This document shows positions 1-7,016 of a DNA stretch of 11,830 bases, piece by piece. The notes below the pieces were generated by a model. The model ran no database searches and was not told the origin of the DNA. It was given only the letters and a program-made list of their open reading frames with translations. The stretch lies in contig CAKSGG010000101.1 in assembly GCA_934454215.1 (NCBI GenBank), forward strand, positions 1-11,830, given 5' to 3'. The translations under genes were made by a program, and so were the position numbers. The DNA comes from an uncultured Clostridia bacterium. GTDB lineage: Bacteria; Bacillota; Clostridia; UBA1381. Each line of letters starts with the position of its first letter. Position 1 is the stretch's first letter.

Positions 1-76
1 GTACATTATGTATATCATTAACAATTTTTCCCGTACTGCCGCTTTTATACACGCAGTTAATTTGAAGTACTTTCAT
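1..76 (-). CDS. Glycosyltransferase (GT4-like), N-terminal 25 codons only
   Basis: Partial gene: the ATG is at 76-74 and the reading frame runs off the left edge. The visible residues begin MKVLQINCVYKSGSTGKIV. A beta strand followed by a glycine-rich GSTGK loop is typical of the start of GT-B fold (GT4) glycosyltransferases of polysaccharide clusters, which bind the sugar acceptor in this N-terminal Rossmann-like half. GGAG at 90-87 is a ribosome binding site 10 nt upstream. The start lies 14 nt beyond the stop of the preceding glycosyltransferase, so the two are almost certainly co-transcribed. Donor and acceptor sugars cannot be told from 25 residues. Confidence 0.75.
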   Translation of the reverse strand, partial: MKVLQINCVYKSGSTGKIVNDIHNV

Positions 77-90
77 TTTAATATAACTCC

Positions 91-1371
91 TTAATTTGCC
101 GCATCCTCCAAAATTTTACGCATATGCGCTTTTATTTCAGAAATATTATGTTCCTTCTCTGCCTTATTCCTCGCCTTATATTGCAGCTCTGTTCTTGTAT
201 CGGGTTCAGCAATTAATCTTTCCAATTCGGGTTTCAGCAAATCCATGCCATTTACCACACAAGATACGTCTTTTATATGCTTCATCGACGCTAAATCCTT
301 TGAGCCAATTGCAAGTATACACTTCCCGGCTCCAAGATAATCCGCAATCTTTGTAGATATGGATACCCATGTTCTTCTAATCATATTCTCGTCAAACGAT
401 TCCACATGCACGGCAATGTCTGCACTTTGCAAAAGCTCTAAATATTCATCTCCGTAAACCCAGCCTTTATAAACACATCCGTTTTCTATAGAAAGCGCAT
501 TTATTATTTCCGTGTCGGTAACAGATGAATACACCTCCAAAACAGCCTTTACGCCGTTTGAGTTAATCTGACGCACTGCTTCGCCCAGCTGCTTTAATAT
601 CTCCCACCGTCCAAGTCCGAGATTTCCGAAATACCTTATTTTTATAATATCATTATTATTCTGCTCTCTGTACGGCATTTTAAAATAAACATCGGCAGAC
701 GGAGTATATACCGTTTCAGCTTTATTCACATTAAATTCCTTGGAAAAATACTCCGTAGCATTAGATGAACAGCCGACAAGCGTACTTATATTCGCAGACA
801 GCTTTTTAAACAGCTTTCTGCGCTTACTGTAATAACTTTTTCTTATAAGGCTTTTACTTTTTTCACAATCATTGTAATAATCATCGGTTATAAACAAAAC
901 AACAGGGCAGCCGGTTTTATCCGATATTTTATTGATTATTTTTATCGAAATATTAGTGTCATGCATAAGTGCAAATATAACGTTGGGCTTTTCATCAGCC
1001 ACCCATTTTCTGAAATTGCCGTTTTCCCAAAACGACAGCTCCCATAAAGCCTCTCTCGCATATCTCGCAGCTATATTTGCTCTGTATTTCGTTATAAAGC
1101 TCAATTTTTTTTCAGGCTCATATGTATTCTCTTTATTAACAGGCTGTATAACACCGCCGCACATATTTTTTCTGATGCCCATTGCGCTTTTTATTATTTC
1201 CTTTTCGCATATTCTGTAATAAGAACTGCAAATATCAACGTTAGAAGTTCCCGAATTTAAGTACATCTGACACATTTCATTCGGTTTTAAATCCGAAAAC
1301 AAGGTCATTAAGGTTTTCCCTGTGTTAGTATCGCTTCTGAACGGAGCCGCACTTATAATTAATACTTTCAT
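91..1371 (-). CDS. Glycosyltransferase, GT-B fold (GT4-like)
   Basis: 426 aa, within the usual 370-430 range of GT4-type enzymes that add a sugar from a nucleotide-sugar donor to a lipid-linked polysaccharide precursor at the inner face of the membrane. The N-terminal half opens with MKVLIISAAPFRSDTNTGKT. A linker around 185-245 leads to RYFGNLGLGRWEIL (246-259), the usual first strand and loop of the donor-binding half. DIAVHVESF (318-326) and ISTKIADYLGAGKCILAIG (338-356) match the E-x7-E and S-x-K-x-x-DYL-x-x-GK region of GT4 enzymes, although the second acidic residue is hard to place, so it may be divergent. No signal peptide or membrane helix is seen. The start is ATG with a weak AGG site 5 nt upstream. 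This start also overlaps an in-frame TAA that ends an open stretch continuing the upstream Fe-S gene (see 1371-1445). Family call is fairly sure; sugar specificity unknown. Confidence 0.8.
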   Translation of the reverse strand: MKVLIISAAPFRSDTNTGKTLMTLFSDLKPNEMCQMYLNSGTSNVDICSSYYRICEKEIIKSAMGIRKNMCGGVIQPVNKENTYEPEKKLSFITKYRANIAARYAREALWELSFWENGNFRKWVADEKPNVIFALMHDTNISIKIINKISDKTGCPVVLFITDDYYNDCEKSKSLIRKSYYSKRRKLFKKLSANISTLVGCSSNATEYFSKEFNVNKAETVYTPSADVYFKMPYREQNNNDIIKIRYFGNLGLGRWEILKQLGEAVRQINSNGVKAVLEVYSSVTDTEIINALSIENGCVYKGWVYGDEYLELLQSADIAVHVESFDENMIRRTWVSISTKIADYLGAGKCILAIGSKDLASMKHIKDVSCVVNGMDLLKPELERLIAEPDTRTELQYKARNKAEKEHNISEIKAHMRKILEDAAN

Positions 1372-1445
1372 TATTTACCTGCCTTTTTATACGCTTTTTC
1401 TTTGTTGTATATTCTGCAATGCGCAAAATAATCATCTATAACTTT
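1371..1445 (-). other. Open in-frame extension between two operon genes (possible lost C-terminus)
   Basis: This gap between the Fe-S protein stop codon (TAA, 1448-1446) and the next glycosyltransferase stays open in the same frame for 24 codons. It reads, in part, KVIDDYFAHCRIYNKEKAY, then meets a TAA at 1373-1371 that overlaps the next ATG as TAATG. Tight TAATG coupling is what one would expect of the original gene end. The first TAA may therefore be a recent nonsense change, or the gap may be chance open sequence. No hairpin or promoter is evident here. Confidence 0.35.
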
Positions 1446-2609
1446 TTAGCTATGTATTCTTTTTCGCAAAAAAGCTCTTACGGAAAAAGGCATAGTGCAT
1501 ACAAGCTTTTTTGCAATCCGTCTTGTTTTTCTGAGTAAACTCATATTTTTATAATGTATTTTCACTGCTTTTTGAGCGCCGCCTTCCGTTTTCAAAACAT
1601 CAAGCAGCTTTTTTCGCAAATTCCAGTCATAGTTATAAACCGTATTATACGATTGAAATTTTATTACATCGTCAATATCATGCTTTGCAATTAAACATTC
1701 TTTGGGCAAATCATCTATAAGCTTTTTCCCGTTACCCGATATGTCAATCAATACCGAAACGCCCTCGCTGTCCGAATCGTATTTATCCCCCCAGAAGTCG
1801 CCTACTCTGATGTCGGCATAATTAAGCGTACTTCTCAGCTTGCAAGTATAACAAGCCTCGTTCAAAAGATTATCTGATAAAAACAAATCGTAAAAATCAG
1901 CGGAATTTTTTTGCGGCTTACCGTTTACGCTTATACAAAATTCATGCCACGCATGAGCCTTACTGCGAAATTCAATCTTTTTTATTTCTTTAAAATTATT
2001 TTTTTCTTTACATTCATTAATGTAATTATTCCACAGCAGCATAGACGGACATCCGTGACAGAAGAAATCTATCAAAATAAAATTATCTCGAACCTTTTTT
2101 TGTCTCGCAGCTTTATCAAACGAATATATTTGACAGGGAGTACCGAATACTACGTACTTTTTCGATTTATCGTTCAATAACTCTTTATATACGCCGCCAA
2201 CAAATGTCTGTATATATTTTGAGCCGGTAAAATCGTCGGGATTATCGCTAATCATCATTTTAGCACAGTTAGATTTATAATCATATGCCGTTCCTGCTAT
2301 CAAATAACCGTTGTCAACAGCCGTTTGTGCCAGCGCAAAAGCCGCTCCGCCTGAAGAAACCTTTTGCAGGATTTTTTTATCCGAATGTTTAAACGCATAT
2401 ATACCTAAATTATCCGAGATTCCTATAATGTCGTTATACTTACTGCAAACCTTTTTACAGATTCCGCAGTTTTTACACAATTTTTCATCAACGCACGGGT
2501 TATAGAACCCGTCGCCGTTCAATTTTATAGAAATCGCATCATACGGGCAGACAGCCGAACACATCTGACAGCCTGTACAAGCAATATCCGAATTGTTTAT
2601 GTTATTCAT
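1446..2609 (-). CDS. Ferredoxin-like iron-sulfur protein with FrhB/FdhB-type domain (polysaccharide cluster)
   Basis: 387 aa. Two bacterial ferredoxin motifs at the N-terminus, C11-x2-C14-x2-C17-x3-C21-P and C45-x2-C48-x2-C51-x3-C55, should hold two [4Fe-4S] clusters. The rest matches the coenzyme F420 hydrogenase/dehydrogenase beta-subunit family (FrhB_FdhB N and C domains): SSGG 85-88, GTPCQ 156-160, CHGCPS 184-189, CYTCK 253-257 and DIRVGDFWG 266-274. That family includes flavin-binding reductases, but the version next to polysaccharide pyruvyl transferases has no firmly known reaction; a redox step on a sugar or on the pyruvyl/pterin-like donor is only a guess. It is the direct downstream neighbour of such a protein here (76-nt gap). 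The ATG start is supported by GGAGG 6 nt upstream. The last 20 or so residues are basic. The frame stays open past the stop for 24 codons, so the C-terminus may be truncated. Confidence 0.85.
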   Translation of the reverse strand: MNNINNSDIACTGCQMCSAVCPYDAISIKLNGDGFYNPCVDEKLCKNCGICKKVCSKYNDIIGISDNLGIYAFKHSDKKILQKVSSGGAAFALAQTAVDNGYLIAGTAYDYKSNCAKMMISDNPDDFTGSKYIQTFVGGVYKELLNDKSKKYVVFGTPCQIYSFDKAARQKKVRDNFILIDFFCHGCPSMLLWNNYINECKEKNNFKEIKKIEFRSKAHAWHEFCISVNGKPQKNSADFYDLFLSDNLLNEACYTCKLRSTLNYADIRVGDFWGDKYDSDSEGVSVLIDISGNGKKLIDDLPKECLIAKHDIDDVIKFQSYNTVYNYDWNLRKKLLDVLKTEGGAQKAVKIHYKNMSLLRKTRRIAKKLVCTMPFSVRAFLRKRIHS

Positions 2610-2685
2610 TACAATCCTCCAAATATATAGTTAATTTCATATTACAAACCACAGCAATAATTATTTTTTATTTTCACGCTCAGCG

Positions 2686-3816
2686 TTATATCGAACCCAA
2701 TACCTCCGATAAATATTTTCCTGCTTTTTCTCTTTCTGCTTTCAGAATTTCCTCACACGCTTCTTTATCTGTAGCTTCATACATTATCTTCATTTCAGGC
2801 TCATACCTTGATTCCATTTTTGTCAGACTCAGCAGAGATTTTATTCTTTCGGACTGCTCACCCGCATTTCCGTATTGTCTCTGAAAGGTGAAAAAAGGTA
2901 TACCGAAATTTACCGAAAAAGCAGTTCCGTGAAATGAATCGGTGCATACATAATCTGCATTGGACAAATACTCCACAAACTCTTTCGGTCCGGCATTTAT
3001 CTTAACATCAAGCCATGTACTATCTTCTCCGCCGCAGCCTATCGAAAGGATTTTCATATTCTTTTCTTCCGCAAGCTTTTGCATATATTTTTTAGCATAA
3101 TCCGACGGCTCATTCAAAAAATACGCCAAGATATACTTTTCGTTAATTTCAGAAATTTTAAGCTCCGCTTTCCATTTTTCCTTTGGGACAATAAGCGTGG
3201 GGTCAAGCAGACATTCGGCTTGTTTTCCTGTCAATTCTTTTACTATGCCGACAGCAGACTGTTCCCTTACCGATATACGGTTAAAGTCTTTTATGTATTT
3301 TCCGATTACTTTTTTGTTATAATCAGCAATATAGTTTCTTCCAAAGCTTGGGACAAAAGCAATTCTTTTCTGTTTCGGAGCAAACCGCAAATAATAAAAC
3401 GGGTCAACATATAACGCCTCCGAATTCCATATCTGGTCGCTGCCCGCAAAAAAAGCATAATAATTGCCGCTCTTTGCGTCCTTTTTCAGCTCTCCCCATG
3501 TTGTGTAATACGGTTTTAAATATGTTTCGGAAAACTTTTCAAACATCATTTTTTCGTCTTCTGTAATTTTTGCCGATAAAGAGCTTTTATATGTTTTAAT
3601 ATGTTTTTTGAATTTATTGTAATGAAGCAGTACTCTTTTAGACATTACAAGCATCTTTTTCAGTCTGATGTCTCTGCCCTTAATCAGACTGCCCTTCAAG
3701 CCCAGCAATACCCCATCAAAGCCCAAATCATTCAGTATTAATTTTGTCGCATACGCCTGAAGTGCAGACCCAAAATTATATCCTGTACAAACTGTAGCAA
3801 TTCCGACTTTTTTCAT
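2686..3816 (-). CDS. Polysaccharide pyruvyl transferase family protein
   Basis: 376 aa, typical length for the family (PF04230; CsaB/WcaK type), whose members put ketal-linked pyruvate from phosphoenolpyruvate on sugars of cell-wall or exopolysaccharides, giving negative charge. Motifs in order: TGYNFGSALQAYA (11-23), FAGSDQIWN (123-131), SVREQSA (182-188), DPTLIVPKEKW (205-215), and the C-terminal TDSFHGTAFS (292-301) carrying the conserved His. The fold is GT-B like and the protein should be cytoplasmic. Its ATG directly abuts the TGA of the upstream GT2 gene with no gap, and its GGAG site lies inside that gene's last codons, which predicts translational coupling. Pairing with the FrhB-like Fe-S gene downstream is a recurrent arrangement in Firmicutes and Bacteroidetes polysaccharide loci. 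Some paired members may not use PEP, so the substrate is open. Confidence 0.88.
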   Translation of the reverse strand: MKKVGIATVCTGYNFGSALQAYATKLILNDLGFDGVLLGLKGSLIKGRDIRLKKMLVMSKRVLLHYNKFKKHIKTYKSSLSAKITEDEKMMFEKFSETYLKPYYTTWGELKKDAKSGNYYAFFAGSDQIWNSEALYVDPFYYLRFAPKQKRIAFVPSFGRNYIADYNKKVIGKYIKDFNRISVREQSAVGIVKELTGKQAECLLDPTLIVPKEKWKAELKISEINEKYILAYFLNEPSDYAKKYMQKLAEEKNMKILSIGCGGEDSTWLDVKINAGPKEFVEYLSNADYVCTDSFHGTAFSVNFGIPFFTFQRQYGNAGEQSERIKSLLSLTKMESRYEPEMKIMYEATDKEACEEILKAEREKAGKYLSEVLGSI

Positions 3817-4713
3817 TCAATTTCTCTCCATTACCAATTTAATACACTGTAAAGGGGCGTAAAAAAACGCTTTAGCTCCTTCAACAGCAGTTTTCCCCCA
3901 ACTCCTCATTCTCAAATAAGCAAATGCCAGCACCGCATGATGCCTCATTTTTATGTATCTTACGGTTCCGGGATCCAAGCTTTTAAAGTATTCTTTTTTA
4001 AATTCATATAAATTATTTTCACCGCATATTTTTGATTTGCCGCTCGATAACCCCGATTCTCCGACGTGAACATACGCTTTAACATCACATAACGGTACAT
4101 AAGTAAAAATACCATCCATTTTAACTGCTTTAAGCATCAGATAAAACTCATCGCCCACATCAATCTTATCAAAATAATTTATTTTCTGCAAATAAGTTTT
4201 TTTAAACATCATAGTATCCGTTCCCGTAAGATGATACTTTAAATGATATTTTAACAAGGATTTTTTATCCGTATCGGTAATGAAACTTCTTTTTCTTATT
4301 TCCTCAAGCTTTCCGTTTTCCTTATATAGCATTAAATCCGTAATAGAATAATCAGCATTATTCTTTTCCATGTATCTTAACTGATTTTCTATTTTTTCGG
4401 GCAAATATATATCATCGTCGTCCAAAAAAGTTATATATTCGCCTTTAGCAGCCTTTATACCTATATTTCTTGTTTCCGCCGAACCCTCATTTTTGTTATT
4501 TTTAATATAAACAACACGCTTATCATCTAAAAAATCACGAATGGTATATGCTACTTTTTCATTCCATTCCGTATCCGCATTATCGTCAACTATCACAATT
4601 TCAATATTTGTATAAGTCTGCGCACATGCCGATGATACCGCATTATACAAGCTTTTCTCCTGTCTGTAGGTAGCAATAATAACAGATACAAGCGGATTAC
4701 CGTGCTCACTCAT
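3817..4713 (-). CDS. Glycosyltransferase family 2
   Basis: 298 aa. A canonical GT-A fold N-terminus: PLVSVIIATYRQEKSL (7-22), IEIVIVDDNADTE (37-49, nucleotide-binding aspartates), NEGSAETRNIGIKAAKGEYI (75-94), then FLDDDDIYLPEKIE (96-109), whose acidic run is the metal-binding DXD site. These inverting enzymes transfer a sugar from a nucleotide donor to a lipid-linked acceptor. The region after about 200 is less conserved and ends in a basic, aromatic stretch without a clear membrane helix. ATG overlaps the TGA of the sugar transferase by 4 nt (ATGA). AAGGAG is 10 nt upstream, inside the preceding gene. Being second in the operon, it probably adds the second or third sugar; this is inference. 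Confidence 0.9.
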   Translation of the reverse strand: MSEHGNPLVSVIIATYRQEKSLYNAVSSACAQTYTNIEIVIVDDNADTEWNEKVAYTIRDFLDDKRVVYIKNNKNEGSAETRNIGIKAAKGEYITFLDDDDIYLPEKIENQLRYMEKNNADYSITDLMLYKENGKLEEIRKRSFITDTDKKSLLKYHLKYHLTGTDTMMFKKTYLQKINYFDKIDVGDEFYLMLKAVKMDGIFTYVPLCDVKAYVHVGESGLSSGKSKICGENNLYEFKKEYFKSLDPGTVRYIKMRHHAVLAFAYLRMRSWGKTAVEGAKAFFYAPLQCIKLVMERN

Positions 4714-5351
4714 TTGTTTATCAACTCCTTAGCATTATCAGCTTTATCCTTCGCTGTTCCTTCAACAACTCCTTCATGTTTCAATACCTTTGTTATTGTG
4801 CCGAAAAAGCATTTTAAATCCATAGCAAAAGCAGTAAAACCGCCCTTGTTCAGTTTTTCCGCATACTCTCCGTCAAACTTTGCTTTTATATCAATCGGCA
4901 GTTCATCACGGCCGTTTATCTGCGCCCAGCCCGTAAGTCCTGGTCTTATATCGTTCGCTCCGTATTTATCCCGTTCCGCTATCAAATCGTCCTGATTCCA
5001 AAGTGCGGGACGAGGACCGATAATCGCCATATTCCCAATTAAAATATCGTAAACCTGCGGCAATTCATCTATGCTCATTTTTCTTAACACTTTACCCACA
5101 CTTGTTATGTACTGCTCGGGATTGGTAAGTAAATGTGTAGGAAGGTCAGGCGTATTCATTTTCATACTCCTGAATTTATGTAACCAAAATATTTTTTTAT
5201 CTTTGCCGATTCTTTTCTGTTTAAAGAATACAGGTCCCGGGTCGTTAATATATATAACGATACCTATTATTATAAAAAACGGAATTAAAACAACCGTCCC
5301 CAAGAATGATAATATAATATCAATTAACCTCTTCAAAAAAAACTTATACAC
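4710..5351 (-). CDS. Initiating sugar phosphate transferase (monotopic phosphoglycosyl transferase, PglC-like)
   Basis: 213 aa, the size of the small PglC-like members of the bacterial sugar transferase family (PF02397). These move a sugar-1-phosphate from UDP-sugar to undecaprenyl phosphate, the first committed step of repeat-unit assembly. Visible: basic K7-R8-x2-D11 leading into a hydrophobic re-entrant helix (about 10-34), DPGPVFFKQKRIG (37-49), HKFRSM (58-63), the catalytic Asp-Glu in SIDELPQ (D95, E96), GPRP (112-115) and RPGLTGWAQINGR (136-148). The large WbaP-type N-terminal membrane domain is absent. The tail after about 193 is lysine-rich. The start is GTG, with only a modest GGAAG site about 10 nt upstream. 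The frame stays open upstream for 20 codons but without a better start. First gene of the operon, as expected for the initiating enzyme. Sugar (for example GlcNAc, Gal or a bacillosamine type) not decidable. Confidence 0.9.
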   Translation of the reverse strand: MYKFFLKRLIDIILSFLGTVVLIPFFIIIGIVIYINDPGPVFFKQKRIGKDKKIFWLHKFRSMKMNTPDLPTHLLTNPEQYITSVGKVLRKMSIDELPQVYDILIGNMAIIGPRPALWNQDDLIAERDKYGANDIRPGLTGWAQINGRDELPIDIKAKFDGEYAEKLNKGGFTAFAMDLKCFFGTITKVLKHEGVVEGTAKDKADNAKELINK

Positions 5352-5384
5352 TATGCAGCCACTTCCATTCGGAATATAATTTTA

Positions 5385-5487
5385 ATTACAGGCAAATCAA
5401 AACAAGCATTTTAACAAAAGATGCAACAGTAGTACTAATGTAAAACTATACTGTCAATTGCTAAAATGCTTTTACATTGCCCGTAAT
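5385..5487 (-). promoter_or_regulatory. Long hairpin in the polysaccharide operon leader RNA
   Basis: A long imperfect inverted repeat with three nested arms: 5385-5395 with 5477-5487 (11 bp), 5404-5416 with 5459-5471 (13 bp), and an inner ACAGTA/TACTGT pair (5426-5431 with about 5449-5454). It begins at the transcription start predicted from the promoter at 5518-5490, so it would form the first 100 nt of the operon mRNA. The single imperfection in each of the two outer arms is a G-U pair when read as the minus-strand transcript but an A-C mismatch on the plus strand, which fits a structured RNA made leftward. No U-run follows, so it is not a simple terminator. Role unknown: mRNA stabilisation, antitermination or protein binding are possible. 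A decayed palindromic mobile element is an alternative. Confidence 0.5.
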
Positions 5488-5489
5488 CT

Positions 5490-5518
5490 ATAATATCACA
5501 TATATATTATATTGTCAA
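5490..5518 (-). promoter_or_regulatory. Predicted sigma-A promoter of the polysaccharide operon
   Basis: On the minus strand, a perfect -35 TTGACA (5518-5513), a 17-nt spacer and -10 TATTAT (5495-5490), preceded by TGA that makes an extended -10. The transcription start should fall near 5484, leaving a leader of about 133 nt before the GTG at 5351. The 345-bp stretch between 5352 and 5696 holds no convincing gene. It contains this promoter, the leader hairpin, an AT-rich segment, and the divergent promoter at 5622-5650. Confidence 0.7.
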
Positions 5519-5621
5519 TAAAATTTATTTTTTTCGTCAATATGACAAACAACAAATATCCAAAAATAAGGAAATGTTTTCAGATATCATTGTCTAATAC
5601 GAACAAATGTTTGATTTTTTA

Positions 5622-5650
5622 TTGACAAATTGACCGAAATGTGGTATAAT
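5622..5650 (+). promoter_or_regulatory. Consensus sigma-A promoter of the phage-like gene
   Basis: TTGACA (5622-5627), 17-nt spacer, TATAAT (5645-5650), with TGG directly before the -10 (extended -10). It matches consensus at both hexamers, so basal expression could be high unless repressed. The start should be near 5657, just before the 10-bp perfect palindrome AAGTGCACTT (5660-5669), which could be an operator. Confidence 0.85.
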
Positions 5651-5696
5651 ACATATAAAAAGTGCACTTAATAAAAACAAAGAAAGGAGGAAGAAA

Positions 5697-6974
5697 ATGA
5701 CAATAAATTTAGAAGTTAATGCTCAAAAGCTTACTTGTTTGACTGATGAATATATTGCGGCAGATACAGTAAACTATATCGGCTGCAAATTCAGCTTTTC
5801 AGAAGAATGGAACGGATTTATTAAAACGGCTGTATTTTCAAGCGGAACGGATAATTACAGCGTACTTCTTGAAGATAGCATGTGTATAGTTCCAAAAGAG
5901 GTTCTTTCGGGGGTTTTCGGAATATCCGTGTACGGCACGCAGACAGATACCGAATATAAGCGTATAACAAGTGATATTGTATATATTACGGTATATGACA
6001 GCGGATATACAGAGGGACAAACTCCCCAAACTCCGACTCCCGATGTATATGAAACAATAGCAGTACAATATGCAGAATGTAAGGAACGCTTAAATATTTG
6101 CGAAAAGGAGCTTGAAAAGCAAAGCGCATATAAAATCAAGTCTATACCGCATACTGCCCTGTCGGGCAATCCGATAGCAATAACGGACGCACTTGCGGAC
6201 GAACAGCCGTTGAAAATGCGTGTGTACGGTGACGGTATCGGTGATTTGAATAACGGAAAGTATGAAATCCCGATTAAAATTACGGGAAAGAATATGTTTG
6301 ATATTTCTAAAATAACGAAGTTTGTTGCAGGTAATTACAGTACAAATATGAATGGCTACTTTACCAAAACCGATAATATTATTACGTCAAATATCGGCCT
6401 GTACGGCAACAGCGCATACTGGTATGATTCAAAAATCAAATTCCCGCCCGGAACATATACGATTTCCGCAGACTTTATGGCAGATAAAGATTCGGGAAAT
6501 AAAAATGTTGTACTGGGTTATAAAAACCTTTCCGACAGCTCATATAAAAACAAAACGTTTACCGTAAGTAATTACAGAACATGGGAAAGATTTTCATATA
6601 CGTTTGAAGTCAGTACTGAATCGGATATTGTACCTTTAATACAAGCCATGGGTGTTAAGGGAGATTATACCAATCTGAATATAAAAATAAAGAATGTTCA
6701 GATTGAACAGGGAGACACAGCCACCGAATACGAACCGTATCTGGAGCATACGGCAGCGGCAATACTTGATACGCCGTTATCGGACAGCGAGTATATCGAC
6801 CTTGCCTCAAAAAAGAGAAACGGCGAAACGGATATAACTGTCAGCGGCAATATCACATTGTTTGACGGAGCAAATAACATAACCTGTCAAACGGAGATTT
6901 CACCGTCAAAGCTCGAAGTCTCATATTATCAGGATATAAACAAGGTTCTTGAAAAGCTTAAAAATGCGTCTTAA
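5697..6974 (+). CDS. Orphan phage tail/baseplate-like protein (BppU-type N-terminus, carbohydrate-binding-like middle)
   Basis: 425 aa, ATG with a strong AAAGGAGG site 6 nt upstream. Residues 1-105 resemble the BppU-like N-terminal domain of Firmicutes phage baseplate or tail proteins: FSFSEEWNGFIKTAVF (32-47), IVPKEVLSGVFGISVYG (64-80), SGYTEGQTPQTPTPDVYET (102-120). Next comes a short charged helix (about 118-143), probably coiled. Residues 196-348, from GKNMFDISK to VQIEQGDTATEYEPY (334-348), look like the beta-sandwich, carbohydrate-binding-type module of phage receptor-binding proteins. The C-terminus EISPSKLEVSYYQDINKVL (400-418) is also usual in such proteins. No signal peptide, membrane helix or peptidase motif is seen, so it should stay cytoplasmic unless assembled or released. 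It sits alone between the polysaccharide and arginine operons with its own promoter and terminator. In a prophage it would bind host-surface glycan; here its role is unknown (domesticated adhesin, moron or prophage remnant). No frameshift is seen. Confidence 0.75.
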   Translation: MTINLEVNAQKLTCLTDEYIAADTVNYIGCKFSFSEEWNGFIKTAVFSSGTDNYSVLLEDSMCIVPKEVLSGVFGISVYGTQTDTEYKRITSDIVYITVYDSGYTEGQTPQTPTPDVYETIAVQYAECKERLNICEKELEKQSAYKIKSIPHTALSGNPIAITDALADEQPLKMRVYGDGIGDLNNGKYEIPIKITGKNMFDISKITKFVAGNYSTNMNGYFTKTDNIITSNIGLYGNSAYWYDSKIKFPPGTYTISADFMADKDSGNKNVVLGYKNLSDSSYKNKTFTVSNYRTWERFSYTFEVSTESDIVPLIQAMGVKGDYTNLNIKIKNVQIEQGDTATEYEPYLEHTAAAILDTPLSDSEYIDLASKKRNGETDITVSGNITLFDGANNITCQTEISPSKLEVSYYQDINKVLEKLKNAS

Positions 6975-6981
6975 CGAAAAA

Positions 6982-7016
6982 GAGCTGCTGTGTCAGCACA
7001 GTAGCTCCTTTTTTAT
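6982..7016. terminator. Bidirectional intrinsic terminator
   Basis: An 11-bp stem GAGCTGCTGTG / CACAGTAGCTC (one G-U pair in the plus-strand RNA) around the 4-nt loop TCAG, followed by CTTTTTT on the plus strand. It is preceded by a run of A (6977-6981) that gives a U-run on the minus strand. It begins 7 nt after the phage-like gene's stop. Its U-tract includes the stop codon of the GNAT gene at 7015-7013, so it should end both converging transcripts. Confidence 0.93.

Noticed and set aside
5395..5415. Seven-codon leader peptide (MLVLICL) in the polysaccharide operon leader
   Set aside because: No ribosome binding site and no run of regulatory codons; open by chance inside the hairpin arm.
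5855..6169. Minus-strand frames inside the phage-like gene
   Set aside because: The plus-strand gene has a consensus promoter, strong ribosome site, terminator and recognisable domains; the opposite frames have none.
5697..6974. Integrated prophage
   Set aside because: Only one phage-like gene is present, with no integrase, capsid, portal or lysis genes and no visible attachment-site repeats; both flanks are ordinary chromosomal operons.
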